This document shows positions 6,694 to 9,432 of a DNA stretch of 9,432 bases, piece after piece. Source of the stretch: Prolixibacteraceae bacterium. Its GTDB lineage: Bacteria; Bacteroidota; Bacteroidia; Bacteroidales; Prolixibacteraceae. The position numbers and the translations under genes were made by a program. Positions within the stretch are counted from its first letter, which is position 1. The number at the start of each line of letters is the position of its first letter. Below the pieces are notes generated by a model. It worked only from the letters and a program-made list of their open reading frames with translations. It searched no databases and was not told the origin of the DNA. The DNA lies in contig JAQIDF010000436.1 of assembly GCA_027858145.1 (NCBI GenBank), forward strand, positions 1 through 9,432. The letters run 5' to 3'.

Positions 6694-6701
6694 TCGGCCG
6701 A
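6694..6701. promoter_or_regulatory. 8-bp palindrome TCGGCCGA in the endonuclease promoter
   Basis: TCGGCCGA is a perfect palindrome around positions -29 to -22 relative to the inferred start at 6723. It shares the CGGCCG core of the NotI site but has an adenine on each strand. It could be a methylation-sensitive control site of the system itself; it could also be chance. Confidence 0.2.
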
Positions 6702-6711
6702 CAAAATTTCA

Positions 6712-6719
6712 TATCTTTG
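6712..6719 (+). promoter_or_regulatory. -7 box of the restriction-modification operon
   Basis: TATCTTTG is a perfect TAnnTTTG box, with only AGC between it and the ATG at 6723-6725. With the usual spacing transcription would begin at or within a few bases of that ATG, giving a leaderless or nearly leaderless mRNA. A -33 TTG is not evident. Confidence 0.55.
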
Positions 6720-6722
6720 AGC

Positions 6723-7610
6723 ATGGCAAAAAAAGTAATAAATAAAAGTCCACTTGGTGAAGTTTTTGGATTTCCAATTGAGAATGATAGTACAAAAGCT
6801 CAACGTTATCGAAATCAAAAACTTTGTCCTTTTAACAACAAAGTTCCAAACTGTACGAAGGATAAAGCAAACAATCCTCTTGGTGTTTGTAGTGTTTGGC
6901 ATAACGGAATTTCAGTAATTACCTGTCCAGCCAGATTTAGAGAAGATTGGGTTATTGTTGAAAAAGCTGCTGAATTTGCGTTTGGTGCAAAAGCAAATTG
7001 GACTTCTCTGTCTGAAATCAAACTTGTAGACAAAAACGGCCAATCTGCCGGCAACATAGATTTTGTGCTTGTACAATACAATGATAAAGGTCAATTGATT
7101 GACTTTGCTTCGCTTGAAGTTCAAGGAGTTTATATTTCAGGGAATCTTAGAAATCCATTTGAAGATTATATCAAAAAGCCCTCTAAAGACTTTGAATGGC
7201 CAACGGGATACAACTACCCCAAACCCGACTACCTATCCTCATCTCGAAAGCGACTTATTCCACAATTGCTTTACAAGGGCGGAATTTTTCAATCATGGAA
7301 AAAGAAACAAACTGTAGCGCTACAAAAATCATTTTTTGAAACTCTTCCTTCACTGCCGACAACCACTAAATCAAAGGCTGACATTGCTTGGTTTCTATAC
7401 GACCTTGTGTATGATAAGGAACAAAAGCAAAATAATCTCTTTCTAACTGAAACGGTTTATACTGAATTTGAAACAGCACTTTTAAGGGTTACCACTCCCA
7501 AACCCGGAGACATTACAGACTTTATCAATATTTTACAAAACCGTCTTGACGAGCATTTGGACAAAAACCCGCCAGATGCACCGTCATTAACAGACATAAT
7601 AAGCAGTTAA
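6723..7610 (+). CDS. NotI-family type II restriction endonuclease
   Basis: 295 aa from the ATG at 6723, shorter than R.NotI (about 383). The N-terminal part matches the NotI metal-binding fold: SPLGEVFGFP (9-18), then LCPF (Cys35), NCTKD (Cys44), PLGVCSV (Cys56) and VITCPARF (Cys68), four cysteines that in NotI hold an iron atom. The nuclease core shows Asp113 (GNIDFVLVQ) and Glu132-x-Gln134 (SLEVQGVY), the PD-(D/E)XK variant with Gln in place of Lys that NotI uses. The enzyme should cleave DNA at a palindromic site, in the cytoplasm, against foreign DNA. It is followed 2 nt later by a methyltransferase, so the two form one operon. A frame extension to a GTG at 6669 would overlap the promoter box and is rejected. 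The DNA is more A/T-rich by eye than the flanking genes, consistent with transfer. The target is unlikely to be GCGGCCGC if the partner methylates adenine. Confidence 0.85.
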   Translation: MAKKVINKSPLGEVFGFPIENDSTKAQRYRNQKLCPFNNKVPNCTKDKANNPLGVCSVWHNGISVITCPARFREDWVIVEKAAEFAFGAKANWTSLSEIKLVDKNGQSAGNIDFVLVQYNDKGQLIDFASLEVQGVYISGNLRNPFEDYIKKPSKDFEWPTGYNYPKPDYLSSSRKRLIPQLLYKGGIFQSWKKKQTVALQKSFFETLPSLPTTTKSKADIAWFLYDLVYDKEQKQNNLFLTETVYTEFETALLRVTTPKPGDITDFINILQNRLDEHLDKNPPDAPSLTDIISS

Positions 7611-7612
7611 TC

Positions 7613-8488
7613 ATGGACGGACAATTATCAATATTTGAAACCAAACAGAAAAAAGCAACTCCTAAGGTTGTAAATGTGGCTTCTGTTCCTCAGAGAAGTC
7701 CATTCAGATATCCAGGTGGAAAGACTTGGTTAATTCCTGTCGTGAGAAAATGGCTTAAACAATCAAAAGAACCCAAAACATTATTTGAACCTTTTGCAGG
7801 TGGTGGGATTATTAGCCTTACCGCAGCATTTGAGAGTTTGGCTGACAAGATTGTAATGGTTGAACTTGACCTTGAAGTAGCTGCTGTTTGGGAAATAATA
7901 GTTAATGGTGACCATGCTTGGTTGGCAGATAAAATTTATTCATTTGACCTAAACCCTGAAAATGCAAACTCAATACTTAAAAAGGAAGACAAAACGATAA
8001 AGGAGCAAGCTTTTAGCACCATACTTAAAAACAGAATCTTTCATGGGGGTATTATTGCCAAAGGTTCAGGGCTAATTAAAAATGGAGAAAATGGAAAGGG
8101 AATAAAATCTCGTTGGTATCCCAAAACTTTGCGAGACAGAATTTTGGCGGTTGGACACGTTAAATCAAAAATGAAGTTTATTGCAGGAGATGCATTTACT
8201 GAATTGGAGAAAATTAAGAATGACGTAAATACTTATTCATTCATAGACCCTCCATACACAGTTGCAGGAAGACGACTTTATACTCACTTCGAAATCGACC
8301 ATGATTCTTTGTTTGCTTTAACTGCCCAACTTAAAGGGAAGTTTATGCTTACTTATGATGATACTGAAGAAATTAGGGGATTAGCAGAAAAATATAAACT
8401 TGACTTTAGAACAATTCCAATGAAAACGACTCACCATATTCAAAAGAATGAAATCATCATATCTGACAATTTTGAATGGTGGGAATAA
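7613..8488 (+). CDS. D12-class adenine-N6 DNA methyltransferase (Dam-like)
   Basis: 291 aa. Motif X SPFRYPGGK (29-37) and motif I LFEPFAGGG (57-65) form the S-adenosylmethionine pocket, and motif IV FIDPPY (210-215) is the catalytic loop. The order X, I, target domain (about 95-190), IV is that of the alpha-class Dam/EcoRV-type enzymes (Pfam MethyltransfD12). DPPY is typical of adenine-N6 methylation, whereas N4-cytosine enzymes usually carry SPPY. As partner of the upstream NotI-family endonuclease it should protect host DNA at the shared site. It begins 2 nt after the endonuclease stop (TAA TC ATG), implying translational coupling; no separate promoter is evident within the end of the endonuclease gene. 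The N-terminus QLSIF (residues 4-8) resembles the sliding-clamp-binding motif QL(S/D)LF. Confidence 0.92.
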   Translation: MDGQLSIFETKQKKATPKVVNVASVPQRSPFRYPGGKTWLIPVVRKWLKQSKEPKTLFEPFAGGGIISLTAAFESLADKIVMVELDLEVAAVWEIIVNGDHAWLADKIYSFDLNPENANSILKKEDKTIKEQAFSTILKNRIFHGGIIAKGSGLIKNGENGKGIKSRWYPKTLRDRILAVGHVKSKMKFIAGDAFTELEKIKNDVNTYSFIDPPYTVAGRRLYTHFEIDHDSLFALTAQLKGKFMLTYDDTEEIRGLAEKYKLDFRTIPMKTTHHIQKNEIIISDNFEWWE

Positions 8489-8492
8489 GAGA

Positions 8493-8534
8493 ACACTGGC
8501 TCCAACATGTTAGGAATTAAGGCACAGTTGAGCC
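8493..8534. repeat. Right inverted repeat and bulged hairpin (attC-like)
   Basis: ACACTGGCTCCAAC (8493-8506) is the partner of the repeat at 6657-6670. GGCTC-c-AAC-a-TGT (8498-8510) folds with ACAGTTGAGCC (8524-8534) into 11 base pairs with two single extrahelical bases, both on one side, around a 13-nt loop. The last box GTTGAGC fits GTTRRRY. One-sided bulged bases are a hallmark of integron attC sites, but those are normally 57 bp or longer. No T-run follows on either strand, so it is a poor terminator. Confidence 0.4.
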
Positions 8535-8560
8535 ATGAAAAAAGGCATTGAAGGTAGTAT

Positions 8561-9432
8561 CTATCGTTTAATAATTTTATGTGTTTTATTGTTTCCGTTT
8601 GAAGTTAGCGTTAACAGATAAATCCCGCTTTCAAGATGGCCGGTGTCAATGGTTGCAATTTGAGACTCGTCAAAAATGAATGCAAGTAGGGTCTGGCCGT
8701 TTAAATTTCTCACCACTGCCTTTTGAAGCTTGTCGCCCGAAATAGTCAGGCGATTACGCACAGGATTTGGGAACATCCCGGTTTGCGATTTGCCATCTTT
8801 TAATTCATCAGTATTTAACCTTATGGTAAATTCAGGGTATTCCATTTCGCGGCTTGTAAGCAACAGATATTCACCGGGTGCCAGGGTCATTTCTTCCGAT
8901 AATGCAGTTACGTTGATGTTCGAACGGTCGAAGTAGTTATACCACGTGCCGGTTTCGGGGAAATTGACTGTTGTAGTATGTTCGCTGACATCGAAATTTC
9001 CTACTGCTACAACATGGTTTTCACCATCCGACAGTGTATATGTTTTAACCGGCCCGTTAAGGGAGTAGTCCATGTTGTTGGCCGAAAACTCGTCATAGTT
9101 TTGTTTGATGTAGTTCAGGGCTGCCATGGTTTTAAACAATTCGGCCCGGTTGGCTTTATCAACATAGTCCCACCTAATGGGTTTTTCACCCAGTCGCCCA
9201 TCGTAATCAATAGAAACATCGTAGCCCAGCTCACCAAATTGCCAAATCATTTTAGGTCCGGGAATGGGCAGGTGAAATACTGCATTAAGTTTCAGCCGGT
9301 CGAGGGTGGTGTCAAGGTTTTTAATATTATAAGTACCTGATGCATTGCCATATTGTTGGGTTTTGTAGGCAATGCGTTCTTCATCATGACTTTCCTGGTA
9401 AGTAACCAGATTGGCTTCATTCCAGCCACGAT
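8561..9432 (-). CDS. Secreted GH13 alpha-amylase-type glycosidase, C-terminal part, T9SS sorting domain
   Basis: Partial: the frame is open to the window edge (first complete codon 9430-9428), leaving 289 residues and a TAG stop at 8563-8561. Residues 11-19 read YQESHDEER, the conserved region IV of GH13 enzymes with the transition-state His-Asp, so the end of the catalytic barrel is included. About 62-110 close the barrel, 125-195 look like the C-terminal beta-sandwich (NFPETGTWYNYFD, LAPGEYLLL), and 219-289 form a type A sorting domain: FPNPVRNRLTI, LNGQTLLAF, LESGIYLLTL, KIIKR. Such proteins cross the outer membrane by the type IX system and are anchored or released after cleavage of the tail. 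The likely substrate is starch-like alpha-glucan; exact activity is not decidable from this fragment. An internal ATG at 9250 is not the start. The gene converges on the restriction-modification island. Confidence 0.85.
   Translation of the reverse strand, partial: RGWNEANLVTYQESHDEERIAYKTQQYGNASGTYNIKNLDTTLDRLKLNAVFHLPIPGPKMIWQFGELGYDVSIDYDGRLGEKPIRWDYVDKANRAELFKTMAALNYIKQNYDEFSANNMDYSLNGPVKTYTLSDGENHVVAVGNFDVSEHTTTVNFPETGTWYNYFDRSNINVTALSEEMTLAPGEYLLLTSREMEYPEFTIRLNTDELKDGKSQTGMFPNPVRNRLTISGDKLQKAVVRNLNGQTLLAFIFDESQIATIDTGHLESGIYLLTLTSNGNNKTHKIIKR

Larger units (their letters stand above)
6657..8534 (+). mobile_element. Putative mobile cassette carrying a NotI-type restriction-modification operon
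   Basis: The unit runs from GTTGGGGCC (6657) to GTTGAGCC (8527-8534) and contains only the endonuclease and methyltransferase genes. Its ends carry inverted repeats: GTTGGGGCCAATGT at 6657-6670 and ACACTGGCTCCAAC at 8493-8506, 12 of 14 positions complementary, both differences being transitions. The right copy is the first arm of a bulged hairpin ending in GTTGAGC, which fits the integron core-site consensus GTTRRRY. The arrangement fits an integron-like cassette, whose hairpin arm matches its own left end, or a short transposon-like unit. Against a classical attC, the hairpin is only 37 nt, and no integron integrase is in the window. Confidence 0.35.

Noticed and set aside
6669..6722. GTG start of the NotI-family gene at 6669
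   Set aside because: The extra 18 codons cover the TATCTTTG promoter box and do not resemble the NotI N-terminus.
8535..8560. Terminator between the converging methyltransferase and glycosidase genes
   Set aside because: No stem with a following T-run is seen; the nearby hairpin at 8498-8534 lacks a U-tract in both directions.
8978..9340. 120-aa plus-strand open frame opposite the glycosidase
   Set aside because: It is antisense to a clear GH13/T9SS coding frame and shows no recognisable domain.
1..9432. CRISPR array, tRNA or rRNA genes
   Set aside because: No regularly spaced direct repeats, no cloverleaf with a recognisable TTC loop and no rRNA-like sequence were found on either strand.

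Overview
The window looks like a piece of a Bacteroidota chromosome. The evidence is a T9SS type A sorting domain on a secreted glycosidase, promoter boxes of the Bacteroidota -7 type (TAnnTTTG), few strong Shine-Dalgarno sequences, and protein styles (three-domain aminopeptidase P, YafV-like omega-amidase) common in that phylum. An order such as Marinilabiliales is only a guess.

Layout. Positions 1-290 are non-coding, with a degenerate heptamer repeat and a strong bidirectional terminator. A 57-aa protein of unknown function (291-464, minus) has its own promoter and uses that terminator. A compact four-gene minus-strand operon runs from 4233 down to 597: a conserved-type hypothetical protein with a small N-terminal beta domain, a zinc-ribbon NUDIX hydrolase, a Xaa-Pro aminopeptidase and a YafV-like omega-amidase. 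The gaps are 4 nt, a 14-nt overlap and 17 nt. The theme is housekeeping: metabolite repair and peptide turnover. A divergent intergenic region (4234-4406) with a perfect 18-bp palindrome next to a -7 box leads to a plus-strand CLC chloride channel/transporter with two CBS domains (4407-6185).

The stretch between the CLC gene and the convergent glycosidase gene (6186-8560) is an accessory island. It holds the 3' end of an ISAs1-family insertion sequence with its terminal repeat, an N-terminal scrap of a tyrosine recombinase, and an intact two-gene restriction-modification operon: a NotI-family endonuclease (6723-7610) followed 2 nt later by a D12-class adenine-N6 methyltransferase (7613-8488). 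The operon is bracketed by imperfect inverted repeats (6657-6670 and 8493-8506), the right copy forming part of a bulged hairpin ending in GTTGAGC. This resembles an integron-type cassette recombination site or a short terminal inverted repeat. The pairing is the most interesting point: classical NotI cuts GCGGCCGC, which has no adenine, so an adenine methylase cannot protect it. Either this NotI-like enzyme reads a different, A-containing site, or the pairing is unorthodox. An 8-bp palindrome TCGGCCGA sits in the promoter of the operon.

The right edge (8561-9432, minus) is the C-terminal part of a secreted GH13 alpha-amylase-type enzyme that continues beyond the window.
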